A DNA stretch of 64,000 nt from Corallococcus sp. NCRR. Lineage in GTDB: Bacteria > Myxococcota > Myxococcia > Myxococcales > Myxococcaceae. Numbering within the stretch: the stretch's first letter is position 1; the number at the start of each line of letters is the position of its first letter. The notes under the pieces are model-generated. The model was not told the DNA's origin, searched no databases, and saw only the letters and a program-made list of their open reading frames with translations. A program made the translations under genes and the position numbers. Below are positions 1 through 10,300 of the stretch, in pieces. The stretch is taken from the NCBI RefSeq assembly GCF_026965535.1, contig NZ_CP114039.1, forward strand, positions 5,704,001 to 5,768,000, read 5' to 3'.

Positions 1-123
1 GGCATGGCCCTGCTGGCACTGACCAACGCCGCGTGTGACGACATCCTGGTCCAGCAGTTCCACCAGCATTGGCGGACCGCCTGGCTCGAGGCACTGGTGT
101 ACGAGACGAAGGAGGCGCCATGA
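1..123 (+). CDS. C-terminal tail of an unidentified protein (5' truncated)
   Basis: An open frame enters from the left edge and ends at a TGA whose last bases overlap the ATG of the ABC transporter (ATGA overlap), so the two are probably translationally coupled. Only about 40 residues are visible, ending in YETKEAP; they are rich in W, H and L and carry no motif I recognise. Because the next two genes are an exporter and an FkbH-type protein, the missing gene may belong to a natural-product pathway, but that is inference from context only. Confidence 0.6.
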   Translation, partial: GMALLALTNAACDDILVQQFHQHWRTAWLEALVYETKEAP

Positions 124-1955
124 CGGCGGTGAGCAGGACGGAGAAGTCGGAGGAGGTGTCCGATCAGCAGGGACGCCTGGCCGCGCTCCGCAACATCCTT
201 CCCGTGCTCCGCATCGTGTGGGAGGCGGGGCCCCGCACGGTGGTGGCGCACGGAGTGCTCCGCTCGCTCGCGGCGTTGTGTCCGCTGGCGGTGTTGCTCG
301 TGGCCCGGTGGATCGTCGATGGCGTCGTGGCCACGGCCGGAACGGGGCAGGGCATGACGCCCCGGCTCTGGGGCCTGGTCGCGCTGGAGTTCGGCCTCGC
401 GATCCTGGGGGCGGTGCTGAACCGGGGCATCGAGCACATGAACGTGGTGCTGCGTGAGCAATACACGCGGCACATCAGCCTGCGTCTGATGGACCAGGCG
501 TCGCGGCTGGACCTGTCGACCTACGAGGATCCGGGCTTCCATGACCGGCTGGAGCGGGCGCGGGCCCAGGCCACGGACCGGCTGATGATGGTTGCCGCCA
601 TCGCCCGCTTCCTGCAACTCGGGCTGACCACGGTGAGCCTGTGCGCGGGCATCGTGCTGTATTCGCCGTGGCTGCTCCTCAACATCGCGGTGTGCCTGGT
701 GCCCGCCGCGCTGGGCGAGGCCTGGTTCGGGGCGCGCGGCTACGCGATGAACTTCCGGCACACGCCCAGGCGGCGCGAATTGGACTACCTGCGGCAGTTG
801 GGGGCGAGCCGGGAGAACGCGAAGGAGCTGAAGATCTTCGGGCTCAGCCCCTTCCTGATGCATCGCTATGACGCCGTGTCGAAGGAGCTCATGCGGGACG
901 TCGTGGGGTTGTCGGGGCGCGCGCTCTTCGGGCTCTCGCTGCTCTCGGTGGTGAGCTCGTTCGGCTACTACGGCGCCTATGCCTTCGTCATCCACCAGGC
1001 GGCGAGCGGCGTGTTGTCCGTGGGCGAACTCACGTTCCTGGCGGGCGCCATCGCGGGCGCGAACCGGACCCTCCAGGAGCTCTCCATCACCGGGGCGGGG
1101 ATCGCGGACCAGTCGCTCTACCTCCGCGACATGCTGTCTTTCTTTGCCCTCAAGCCCTCCATCCATTCCCGGCCCGACGCGCTCCCGGTGCCCCGGCCCA
1201 TCCGCAAGGGCCTGGAGTTCCGCGACGTGACATTCATCTATCCGGGCCGGCCGGAGCCCATCCTCCAGGGCGTCAACTTCCACATCGCTCCCGGCGAGCG
1301 CATCGCGCTCATTGGAGAGAACGGCCAGGGCAAGACGACGCTCGTGAAGCTGCTGATGCGCCTCTACGAGCCGACCTCCGGGCAGATCCTCCTGGATGGA
1401 GTGGACCTCAAGGACTACCGCCTGGAGGACCTGTGGAACGAGGTGGGGGTCATCTTCCAGGACTTCGCCCGCTATGAGATGTCGGCCCGCCAGAACATCG
1501 CGGTGGGGCGCATCGAGCAGCACGAGGACGACGAGCGCATCGTGGACGCCGCCCGCAAGAGCCAGGCGGACACCGTCATCGACAAGCTGCCGGCCCGCTA
1601 CGCGCAGATGTTGGGGCGGCGCTTCGACGGTGGGCTCGAACTGTCGGGAGGCGAGTGGCAGCGCATCGCGCTCGCCCGCGCTTACTTGCGCGACGCGCAG
1701 ATCCTCGTGCTGGACGAACCCACCGCCGCGCTCGACGCGCGCGCCGAGCTGGATGTGTTCAACCGCTTCGGCGAGCTGTCCAGCGGGAAGATGGCGCTGC
1801 TCATCTCGCACCGCTTCTCCACGGTGAAGATGGCCGACCGCATCTTCGTCCTGGCGAACGGGAAGATTGTCGAAGAGGGCCACCACGAGCACCTGATGGC
1901 GGCGGGTGGGCGCTACGCGACGATGTACGAGCTTCAGGCCTCCCGCTACCGCTGA
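120..1955 (+). CDS. ABC exporter, fused permease/ATPase
   Basis: A 611-residue half-transporter of the type I exporter family: an N-terminal transmembrane domain (about residues 20-330, several long hydrophobic stretches) followed by a nucleotide-binding domain (about 365-600). Visible motifs are Walker A GENGQGKTT (near 398), Q-loop FQDF, signature LSGGEWQ (near 508), Walker B ILVLDEPT (near 528) and the switch His in SHRF (near 563). It should work as a homodimer in the inner membrane. The ATG at 120 is chosen because it overlaps the upstream stop; an in-frame ATG at 69 would lie inside the upstream gene. Substrate cannot be read from sequence; an exported metabolite of the neighbouring FkbH locus is plausible. 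Confidence 0.93.
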   Translation: MTAVSRTEKSEEVSDQQGRLAALRNILPVLRIVWEAGPRTVVAHGVLRSLAALCPLAVLLVARWIVDGVVATAGTGQGMTPRLWGLVALEFGLAILGAVLNRGIEHMNVVLREQYTRHISLRLMDQASRLDLSTYEDPGFHDRLERARAQATDRLMMVAAIARFLQLGLTTVSLCAGIVLYSPWLLLNIAVCLVPAALGEAWFGARGYAMNFRHTPRRRELDYLRQLGASRENAKELKIFGLSPFLMHRYDAVSKELMRDVVGLSGRALFGLSLLSVVSSFGYYGAYAFVIHQAASGVLSVGELTFLAGAIAGANRTLQELSITGAGIADQSLYLRDMLSFFALKPSIHSRPDALPVPRPIRKGLEFRDVTFIYPGRPEPILQGVNFHIAPGERIALIGENGQGKTTLVKLLMRLYEPTSGQILLDGVDLKDYRLEDLWNEVGVIFQDFARYEMSARQNIAVGRIEQHEDDERIVDAARKSQADTVIDKLPARYAQMLGRRFDGGLELSGGEWQRIALARAYLRDAQILVLDEPTAALDARAELDVFNRFGELSSGKMALLISHRFSTVKMADRIFVLANGKIVEEGHHEHLMAAGGRYATMYELQASRYR

Positions 1956-2014
1956 GGATGCCTTGTCGTGGATGTCATTGACTACTTGTTGTTTCGGGAA
2001 AGGGGAGAAACACC

Positions 2015-3985
2015 ATGATCGAGCCGCGAACGTTGGATGAAACCAAGCTGGTCATCTGGGATCTCGACGATACCTTCTGGTTGGGGACCCTGACGGAAGG
2101 GGGGATCCGATACCAGCAGGAGCTTCACGACGCCGTGATCCGGCTCGCTGAGCTTGGCATCATGAGCTCCATCGCGAGCAACAACGACCATGAGACCGTC
2201 CGAGAGGTGCTGCGCCATCACGGGCTCTGGGAGTACTTCATCTTTCCCGCGATCCATTGGGGCACCAAGCCGGAGATGGTTCGCGCCATCCTCGCCAACG
2301 CCCAGCTTCGGCCGGCCAACACGCTGTTCTTGGATGACAAGCTCCGGCTCCGCGAAGCCGTCGCCGCCGAACTGCCCGAGCTTCTCGCGGTCGACACGGC
2401 CGATGCGTTCCTCCCTGCGTTCCGCTCCTGGTCGTCGGGTCGCGTTGCTTCCGGCGCCGGGGTCGAGCGCCTCGCGCATTACAAGCTTCTGGAGTCGAAG
2501 GAGGAGGCCCGCTCCAGGTTCGTGTCCCACGGTGCGGGCTCCGCGCAGGATTTCCTCAGGGCGTCGGATGTGGTCTGCACGGTGCAGTCCATTCCAGAGT
2601 CGATGTTTGACCGCATCCTCGAGCTCGTCTTGCGGACGAACCAGCTCAACTACACCCAGAAGCGCCTCTCCGCCAAGGCACTGCGCGCGTTGCTGGCCCA
2701 GCCGACGGTCGAGTGTGGCGCGGTCTCCGTGCGAGACCGTTTTGGCGATTACGGCGTGTGTGGCTTCTACGTGTTGGAGAAGTCTCCAGAGCCCGTGCTG
2801 AGCCACTTCCTGTTCTCATGCCGGATCCTCCAGATGGGAGTCGAGGAGGCCCTCTATCAATGGCTCGGTCGTCCGCGGATCGAACCCGCCGCCGGACAGC
2901 AGGATGCGGTCACGAACCTCGCCGCTCGCGCTCCCGGGGTGGACTGGGTGACGCTCGTCGACGCACGCGCCCAGAGCCCGGAGGAGGCCGCTGCAGCCGC
3001 CGCCCCGGGCAAGGAGGGCAGGTCTGGAACTGGAGGGCGCCTGCTCATGGTCGGCCCTTGCGAGCTGGAGATCATCGGCGCGGGTTTGGAGTCGTATGGA
3101 CGTGGAATCGTGGAGTCTTCCCTGGCCGTGACGTTCCGGGCCGATGACGGGCGGATCATTCGGCAGTTCGGACATGCGTCCTGGCTGCGGCTCGCGGCGG
3201 CTCCGCATCTGGTGGAGCGGTGGGCGGAGGACCTCGAGATGCTCCCCTGGTACCACCCGACGCTCGTGGATGGCCGGATGGCGGACGGAGGGGGAAACAA
3301 GGTCGTGGTGATTTCGTCGGTGCGCAACGCGCAGGCCGCTGTCTACCGCCACGTGAGTGGCGAGTTCACGGTCCCGTTCGACTACTTCGGCACGCTACTG
3401 GGAGGGCTCGACCTGACGAACCCTGACGACTGGGCACGGGCGGACTTCTATTCCGCGACGACGTATGCCGTCTCCCTGTCAGAGGAATTCCTCAAGCGTT
3501 TCTCCGAGCGCTACACCTTCGCGGGATTGCTGAGCGCCGAGGAGTACGAGCGTTGCCTGCTGCGGATCTGTGAGCTCCTTCCCGCCGACGGCCACCTCGT
3601 GGTGCTCACCGTGCCGGACCTGTCCCAGGCGCGCGTACCCGTCGGGTCCGCGCACGTGGCGGAGCGCTTCGGGCAATGGCAGCGCCAGCATCAAGCGGTG
3701 AATGACGCCATCGCCAGGGCGGCGAAGGCCTCCCGTGGGAAGATGGCTGTCCTGGACATCAACGCCCACGTCACCGAGGAGTTCGGTTTCCTGGGTTCGA
3801 AGGAGCCCAGGCCCGAGGATTCCGAGCCCGAGCAGGTGTTCGATTGGGTGTTTCACCGGTACTACCACTTCGAGCGGCAGGTCTACGTGAACCTCGGCAT
3901 GGATCTGCTGCGCCAACTCAAGGCGTGGGGCGTGCTGTCCTTCGATGAGGAGCAACTGAGAGAGCGGGCCAGGCTCGTCGGCTGA
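2015..3985 (+). CDS. FkbH-type HAD-family protein with C-terminal SGNH-like domain
   Basis: A 656-residue protein. Residues about 10-330 match the FkbH family: the HAD nucleophile motif DLDDTFW lies at 16-22, followed by SNND, LFLDD and the second-domain motif RTNQLNYTQKR. FkbH enzymes take a 3-carbon unit from 1,3-bisphosphoglycerate and load it as glyceryl-S-ACP for polyketide extension. The remaining part (about 390-640) opens with VVISSVRNAQ and contains conserved-looking D/H/W residues, resembling an SGNH-hydrolase fold; this is my reading of the pattern, not a certain match. The start has a good ribosome site (GGGGAG, 9 bases upstream). It follows the ABC exporter by 59 bases and is probably co-transcribed. 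No ACP or PKS gene is visible, so the substrate is unknown. Confidence 0.85.
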   Translation: MIEPRTLDETKLVIWDLDDTFWLGTLTEGGIRYQQELHDAVIRLAELGIMSSIASNNDHETVREVLRHHGLWEYFIFPAIHWGTKPEMVRAILANAQLRPANTLFLDDKLRLREAVAAELPELLAVDTADAFLPAFRSWSSGRVASGAGVERLAHYKLLESKEEARSRFVSHGAGSAQDFLRASDVVCTVQSIPESMFDRILELVLRTNQLNYTQKRLSAKALRALLAQPTVECGAVSVRDRFGDYGVCGFYVLEKSPEPVLSHFLFSCRILQMGVEEALYQWLGRPRIEPAAGQQDAVTNLAARAPGVDWVTLVDARAQSPEEAAAAAAPGKEGRSGTGGRLLMVGPCELEIIGAGLESYGRGIVESSLAVTFRADDGRIIRQFGHASWLRLAAAPHLVERWAEDLEMLPWYHPTLVDGRMADGGGNKVVVISSVRNAQAAVYRHVSGEFTVPFDYFGTLLGGLDLTNPDDWARADFYSATTYAVSLSEEFLKRFSERYTFAGLLSAEEYERCLLRICELLPADGHLVVLTVPDLSQARVPVGSAHVAERFGQWQRQHQAVNDAIARAAKASRGKMAVLDINAHVTEEFGFLGSKEPRPEDSEPEQVFDWVFHRYYHFERQVYVNLGMDLLRQLKAWGVLSFDEEQLRERARLVG

Positions 3986-4013
3986 GCCCGCCCTCTCGCG
4001 TCGCCATCCTGGC

Positions 4014-4039
4014 GCTCCGTGGCCTACGGGCCGCGGAGC
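4014..4039. terminator. Hairpin at convergent gene ends
   Basis: GCTCCG-T-GGCC, loop TACG, then GGCC-G-CGGAGC: a 10-pair stem with one G-T wobble. It lies between the stops of the FkbH gene and the convergent lipoprotein gene, and overlaps the latter's stop codon. There is no T-run, so activity as an intrinsic terminator is inferred. Confidence 0.4.
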
Positions 4040-5508
4040 ACCGTGAGCCCCTTGTCGGTGAGGACGAGCAGCATGCTCGGCGTCACGGTGGGCTCGTAGA
4101 CGAGCTGTTTCACCTGCTGGCCGGGCACGTCGCGCACCTGGCTCAGCGTGGTGCCGTCCGCCTCCAGCCGCCAGAGGCCGGCGCCGTCCGTGCCGATGTA
4201 GAGCGCGCCGTCGTCCGTCGCCTTGAGCGAGAGGATGCGGTTGGACGGCAACCCCGCGAGCTTCGACCAGTTGCCCGTGGAGCGGTTCTTCGGCGTCAGC
4301 GCCCAGACGCCGTACTCCTTGCTGCCCAGGTAGTAGCGGCCGGAGCGGACCTGTTCGAAGGCGCGCCAGTAGTCATCGGTGGCCTGGCCGTTGAGCGCGT
4401 CGTTGAAGCTCTTGAACGACCAGGGCGTGGGGCCTTCCCATGTGAACTCGCGGTCCCACTCCTCCAGCTTGGGGCTGGGCACGAGCACGCCGACCATCTG
4501 CTCGTTGGCGACGAGGACGTCCCCGTTCTGCCCGATGCCCAGGCCGTGCATGTAGGGGCACTGCAGCGAGCCCCACTCCGAGCCGTTCTCGTAGAGGTAC
4601 CAGCCCGGGTGGCGGTGGCTGTTGTAGACGAGCCCCTGGATGCGCGTCACGCCGTGGTTGGTGGTGATGTAGAGGTCGCCGCGGTCGCGGCCGCGCGTCA
4701 CGCGGGCGCAGTTGAGGACGGTGCGGTCCTCCTCGTAGTGGAAGTCATTCGTGTTGTGGATGCCCGCCTCGCGGCCCGCGTTCGACGCGCCGGTGGTCCG
4801 CCAGAGGTGCTCCTCGAGCTTGACGGTGCCGTCCGGCTGGAGGCGGACCGCGTCGAGGTCTCCCTTGCGGTACTCGGCGAAGCGCTCGGGGGAGTAGCCC
4901 GCCTCGCCCCTCCAGGGGATGTACGTGCGCTGCTCGATGCCCTCCGCGCGCTTCATCTCGTTGGCGGAATAGCCCACGTAGGCGCGTCCGGCCTCACCGC
5001 CGCAGATGACGGTGGAGTCGGTCGCGAGCGCGTCCGGACCGAAGGGCTCCGCCGCCTGCCCGACGTTGGAGCTCCACGTGGGCCGGGTGTCGCCCGGGCG
5101 CAGCACGCCGATGCGGCGGCCATCGAGGATCCAGAGGTTGAGCCCTTCATCGAGCCCGACGCTCTGGGGTCTCTCGACGCCGAACGTGCGCGTGTAGTCG
5201 AGCACCGCGTCCGTGGGCCAGGGGCCTGCGCCGGGCGTCTGGCCCGTGCCACCATCGGAGTCCGGCGGCGGTGTCCCCGAGTCAGGGGTTCCGCCGGCAT
5301 CGGGTGTCCCGCCATCTTCATCCGGAGGGGGCGTGCCGGCATCCGGAATGGAACCCGGAGGGGGGAGCGAGGGAACTTCGTTTCCATCGGATGGATCCGC
5401 GGTGGTTCCCTCCTGCGGGTCAACTGTCGGGGACTCGTCGCTGCAACCCGCCGACAACAAAGAGATGACCACCAACCCCGTCCCCACCACGCCTGCGCGA
5501 ATACCCAT
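4024..5508 (-). CDS. Lipoprotein with beta-propeller-like domain
   Basis: A 494-residue exported lipoprotein. The N-terminus is hydrophobic and ends in a lipobox LLSAGC (Cys22). A low-complexity linker rich in P, D, G and T follows (about 25-100; repeats of the form GGTPDAGGTPDSG). The rest has repeated blades such as LYIGTDGAGLWRL, like ligand-binding propellers of the two-component-sensor type. The start at 5508 is chosen over an upstream ATG at 5670 because it carries a GGAGGAA ribosome site and begins the signal peptide directly. It probably sits on the cell surface, with the linker spanning away from the membrane. No enzyme motif is visible and function is unknown. Confidence 0.85.
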   Translation of the reverse strand: MGIRAGVVGTGLVVISLLSAGCSDESPTVDPQEGTTADPSDGNEVPSLPPPGSIPDAGTPPPDEDGGTPDAGGTPDSGTPPPDSDGGTGQTPGAGPWPTDAVLDYTRTFGVERPQSVGLDEGLNLWILDGRRIGVLRPGDTRPTWSSNVGQAAEPFGPDALATDSTVICGGEAGRAYVGYSANEMKRAEGIEQRTYIPWRGEAGYSPERFAEYRKGDLDAVRLQPDGTVKLEEHLWRTTGASNAGREAGIHNTNDFHYEEDRTVLNCARVTRGRDRGDLYITTNHGVTRIQGLVYNSHRHPGWYLYENGSEWGSLQCPYMHGLGIGQNGDVLVANEQMVGVLVPSPKLEEWDREFTWEGPTPWSFKSFNDALNGQATDDYWRAFEQVRSGRYYLGSKEYGVWALTPKNRSTGNWSKLAGLPSNRILSLKATDDGALYIGTDGAGLWRLEADGTTLSQVRDVPGQQVKQLVYEPTVTPSMLLVLTDKGLTVLRGP

Positions 5509-5585
5509 TCCGTGTCTTCCTCCATGAACGCTCCATGGCAAGACACGGGCCAGCGTGTTTCGCGAGCACGCCGCCCGAGGAAGGC

Positions 5586-6366
5586 CTATTCGCCGTGCCC
5601 CGCGCGCTCCCCGACGAAGAGCCTGCGCGTGTCCACTTGCGCGAGGCACCGTGCGCCGCTCGCGGAGCACGCGACAGGCTTGAGGCCCACCGCATCACAC
5701 CAGGGGCGCCGCGGTTCAGGCGATGAGCACAGGCCGTCAATGCCGGGGGGCGGCGGCATCACGTCCCGCGCCCACGCCATGAAATCACCGGGAGACTCCG
5801 TCCGGGCCGCGCCTTCAATCATCACGAGGGTGGGCTTTCCGTCACGTTCGGCACTGACGCCAAGCACATTGCCCGCGAAACACAGTTGCGTGAAACCGAA
5901 CGTGAGGTGTTCGTCGCTGTGGAGCACCTCGCGTACTTCGCCCGTGCCGACGTCGATGATGACAATGACCGAGCGATCCTTCTGTCCGTAGCCCTGGGAT
6001 TGTCCGTTGACGTGTCCCGGCGTGACGAGCGCGAGTGCCAACTGCCGCGGCGTACTGGCGATGGCCGTGCAGAGCCCCGGCATTTCGAAGACGTCGCGAC
6101 CTTCAATCGCGACCGCTGACCGTCCCAAGCGCCACCACGCCGTGACGAGCCGCTCTCCCGCGAACGCACCCACGGCATGCGTCGTCGGTTCATTGAACAC
6201 GCGCTCGAAGTCCCGGTACACCGCATGGCCATTCACGCGCTCACCCACGAGGGCACGGGTGAGTCGAGTGACAAGGTGTCGCCGCTGGTGGGGACTGCGC
6301 TCCTCGAGTTCCGCGATACCGAGGTCCCTCGCGGTGTGCAGGAGGAACTCGCTTCCTCCGTCTTCG
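5586..6366 (-). CDS. Downstream fragment of a frameshifted gene
   Basis: The reading frame from about 6375 down to 5586 encodes protein-like sequence (starting around LGEDGGSEFLLHTARDLG and ending RLFVGERAGHGE) but has no credible start of its own: upstream residues in this frame are low-quality and overlap a different, better frame. It therefore reads as the C-terminal half of the gene starting at 7263. The content (VIVIIDVGTGEVREVL, alternating strands) suggests a beta-rich, possibly propeller-like domain. I do not recognise the family. Confidence 0.55.
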
Positions 6367-7263
6367 CCGAGAGACCAACTCTGTCTCGAAGCCAGCGCGC
6401 GGGGTGTGTTCGCTCGGAGGCGCGCGTACGCAGAACAGGGAGCGTGGCACGCCGGGTTCAAGCTCGACCGGAACCCCGAGCCAGCGAGCGACCTTTTCAA
6501 CGAAGACGGCGCCCGATGCGGAGGTCGCCGCATCGATGCTTCCGCTGGTGATCAATACGCTCTCGTCGAGCACGTAGCGCGTGTCAAGTGGGTGCTCCTC
6601 CACCGCGAGCTTCACCCGAAGCGGAGGTTTCTTTTCGAGCGCGGGGCGCATGAAGGACAACACGCGTGCGGAGGGAATCTCATCGCCCTCGATGAGCTTC
6701 AGCGAGACGTCGGCCCAGTGCTGTCCGGCGAGCGTTTCGAGCAACGCGTCGAATCCATCGGAGGAGGAGTGCTCGAGCGCTTCCTGGATGGAATCGGGAA
6801 TGCCCGGGCCTTCAATCCTGGGCTCGAGCCGGTGCTCCTCGATTTCGACGCCATGGAAGCTCGCGCCGTCCATCGAGTAGCCGGACAGCACGACTTCACC
6901 CGTCGGCGCGGCCTGGGCAATCACCATCGCCGTGCCATCATACAGAGAGACATGCAGGGCTTCGCACCCGAGCACGCGCGCGATGCGTCCCAGTCTGTGC
7001 TCACCGGAGGCTCCGGGTTCCGCGAGCAGCTCCAACGGAGCCGTCTTGACGACGGACCAGCCGCCGACTCCTGCTCCGAGCGCGAGGGACCACCGGTCGG
7101 AGGTCGCGCCGGTTCCGTACTGCATCCGATCCCATGTCTCGCGCTTGCGCCGCACGTAGGGCGCCGTCACGAGGCCTTCCGCGAGGCAGCTATCCCGGAT
7201 GGCCCGTCCCAGCGAGTCGAGGTCATCCGTCCGGAAGAGCGTCACCTGTCCCCATTCACCCAT
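6367..7263 (-). CDS. Upstream fragment of a frameshifted gene, unknown family
   Basis: Starting at ATG 7263 (MGEWGQVTLFRTDDLDS) this frame reads as an ordinary soluble protein for about 298 residues, up to GFETELVS near 6370; beyond that it turns into Arg-rich nonsense (RRRRRKR) before stopping at 6241. The other frame becomes sensible at the same point. Restoring a TC dinucleotide in the short TC run at 6369-6375 (GTCTCTC on the coding strand) would join the halves as a single protein of about 558 residues. It is divergent from the RNA-repair fusion gene (125 bases between starts). Function unknown. Confidence 0.6.
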
Positions 7264-7388
7264 GGGCGCCGTATATCGAAAGCGGGGGACGAGCGCCCTG
7301 TCAGGCGGGCTCAAACCGTCGCGTCAGCGCGGCGCGTGCGCGGCCCTTATGGGCGTGCCTTCCAGTACCCTTCGCCAAGAGCCCCGCC

Positions 7389-10300
7389 ATGTCCCAGGAA
7401 CGCTTCACGACCAGCCGCGAGGTGTATCACCGGATCCGGTGGGACTCGCGGATCGACGCCCGCGAGTTCGTTGTCGGTTACGATGCGCACCGCGGCGCGA
7501 TGGAGGAGATGCCCTTCGAGGCGTTCATCCCCGACGGCGAGATTCCGTGGCACCGCGTCTGGTACTTCAAGCGCGGGACCCAGGTGGTGTGGGACCGCAA
7601 GGCGCGCATCGACCTGGTGAGCAACGCCCGGCCCGTGGAGGAGGCGCCCGCGCCACCTCCGAGTATCACGGTGCCAGGGTTCACCCCCTTGCCCGCATGG
7701 CGGTACGACGCGCGCTCGGGAGCGTGGACCCAGGCCTCTCGTGAGCCGGGCCGCGCGTCTTCCTCCGCGGCGCCGCTCACCATCGCCACCTTCAACGTCC
7801 TCTTCGACCTGTACGACGCGCAGTTGCTGGCGACCGGGCGCAGGACCCCGGCGGCGCTCGCGCTGCTCCGTGAAACGGGCGCGGACGTCATCGCTCTTCA
7901 GGAAGTCACTCCGTCGTTCCTCGAAGCCCTGCTCGCGGAGCCGTGGGTCCGCGAGCGCTACTGGATGTCCGACGGTCCCGGTGCACGGACGGTGACGCCC
8001 TACGGTCAGGTGCTCCTGTCGCGCGTGCCGCTCGCCTCGGTGTGGCAGCGCGTCTTCTCCCGCGACAAGCGCGTCATCACCGCCGAACTGCATCTCTTGG
8101 GCGGTACGCTGTGGGTAGCCACGCCGCACCTGACGAGCGACCGGGACGCCTCCGGAGCCTCCGCGCGCGCCGTCCAGGTCGAGGCCCTCCTCGAATGGAC
8201 CCGCGTGCTCGGTTCCACGGGTGATGCCGAAGCGCTGGACCTGGTGCTGGCCGGTGACTTCAACTTCGGCGACGGCGCGCCAGAAGCGGCATCCTTCGCT
8301 CGCGCGGGCTTCGTGGATGCGTGGTCCTCGCTGCGACCTTCGGAAGCAGGGGAGACGTTCAACCCGCGGTTGAACAGCCTGGCGGCGGTCACCACCGTCT
8401 CGGGAGCGCTCCAGCGGTTGGACCGGGTGCTGGTGATGTCTCCTTCGGGCCGGCTCGCTCCTGAGTCCGTGGAGCTCTTTGGTGAAGCGCCCCTGGCGGG
8501 ACCGCCTGGGCCCACCGGGCAGGCCCTCTTCGCTTCGGATCACTTCGGTCTGCGCTGCGTCCTGCGCCGTGAGGCCATCGGGTCTCGCGAGGCGCCCTCC
8601 GCGCGCTCCTCCACGGCGCTGGTCCATCACACGGCACTGGTGCTCATCCCGCCTGACGATGTCTGGGGCCCCATCCAGGCACTGCGCAAGAAACACGACG
8701 CGAAGTTCCAGCGGTGGATGCCTCACATCACGCTGCTGTATCCCTTCGTTCCGGAAGAGGACTTCGAGACGGCGGAGGCCATCCTCGTGGATGCACTCCA
8801 GGGCGTCGAACCCTTCGACGTGACGCTTTCCTCGTTCGGCCACTTCGAGCACCGAGCCAACGCGACAGCGTGGCTCCGTCCCGACGACCAGCCCTCCGGC
8901 GCGCTGGCGGCCCTGCACGCGAAGCTCGTGGCGGCCCTCCCTGAATGCGCCTCGTCCGCCCACGGTGGCTTCACGCCCCACCTCTCCGTGGGCCAGCTCT
9001 CGCTCTCGGCGGACATCGCTCGCACGCTCGCGGAGTGGCAGCGCGCATGGCGTCCGCTGAAGTTCCGCGTGGGCGAGCTCTGCCTCATCCGGAGGAAGGG
9101 GGACACGCCCTTCGAAGTCATCCGGCGCATTCCCCTGACGCAGGCGCCTCGTGCAACCCCGGAGCACGAGGATGCTCCGCTGCGCGATGCACTGGCCTCC
9201 ATCAACGCCGTCGAGTCACATGAAGGACGCGCCGCCAGGACCTCCGCCGTGGAGCAGCTGCGCCAGCATTGCGAACGGATCGGCGCCACGCTGCATCCCT
9301 ACGGCTCCTATCTCCTGGGCACGGATGGCGCGGGCAGTGACGTGGACGCGGTCGCCATCGGGCCGGCGAGCCTGTCCCGTGATGACTTCGCACAAGCGCT
9401 CCTCCATGCGCTGGCACCGGGCACGGCCCGCTACGTGGCGGACGCCGCCATCCCGCTGGTGAAGCTGTCCCTCCTGGGCGTGAGCTTCGACCTCGCCTAT
9501 GCGAGCCGTCCGGAGGGCGCGCCCCCGGGGGAGCCCCTGACGCTGCTCGAACGGCACGGTGAGCAGCTCGACCCCGCGGGCCTCCGCGCCGTGCTGGGGC
9601 TGGCGGACACGCTGGGCGTGATGGACGCCATCACACGTGACGCCGGACGGACCGAGCGGTTCCGGACCCTGCTGCGCGCGGTGAAGGCCTGGGCCCGGGC
9701 CCGAGGCATCTACTCGCACGCGCTGGGTTACCTCGGAGGGCTGTCGTGGACGCTGCTCGCGGCGTGGGCCTGCACCCGCGCGACCCCGGACGCCATGCGG
9801 TCCGACGCGGCGTTGCTCTCGCACTTCTTCGGGACCTTCGCCGCCTGGCCGTGGCCCCAGCCGGTGACGCTCACGGCCGAGACGGCGCGCTACCGGCCCG
9901 AAGGCAAGCGCGACCTCCTGCCCGTCATCGCCCCCTCGCTCCCGGCTCGAAACACCGCGCGCAACGTGTCGCGGTCCACCTCCCGCGTCATCCGGGAGGA
10001 ACTGCTCCGTGCCCGCGAGCTCGTGGCCCGGGCCCGGGCCTCACGCGCGCCTTCGGCCTGGGCGGAACTCTTCCAGCCCCTGAGCGCCAACGAGACGCCA
10101 CCGGCCGCGTTGCTCCTGTCCGTCGACGCGCCCACCGCCGAGGACCGGGACGCCGTCGCGGGTTGGATCCTCGGACATGTCACGGCCCTGGTGTACCGGC
10201 TGGAGGGTGACCGGCGCCTGTCCGTGCGTCCGCTGCAACCCGCCCAGGCCGGAGGAGCGCTGCTCATCGGTCTGGACGTGCGTGAGGCGCGGGACGCGGC

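Noticed and set aside
6007-7620. Plus-strand frame of 537 residues crossing the frameshifted gene
   Set aside because: It covers the shared promoter area and antisense to protein-like sequence; composition is Arg/Ser/Pro-rich and no ribosome site is present.
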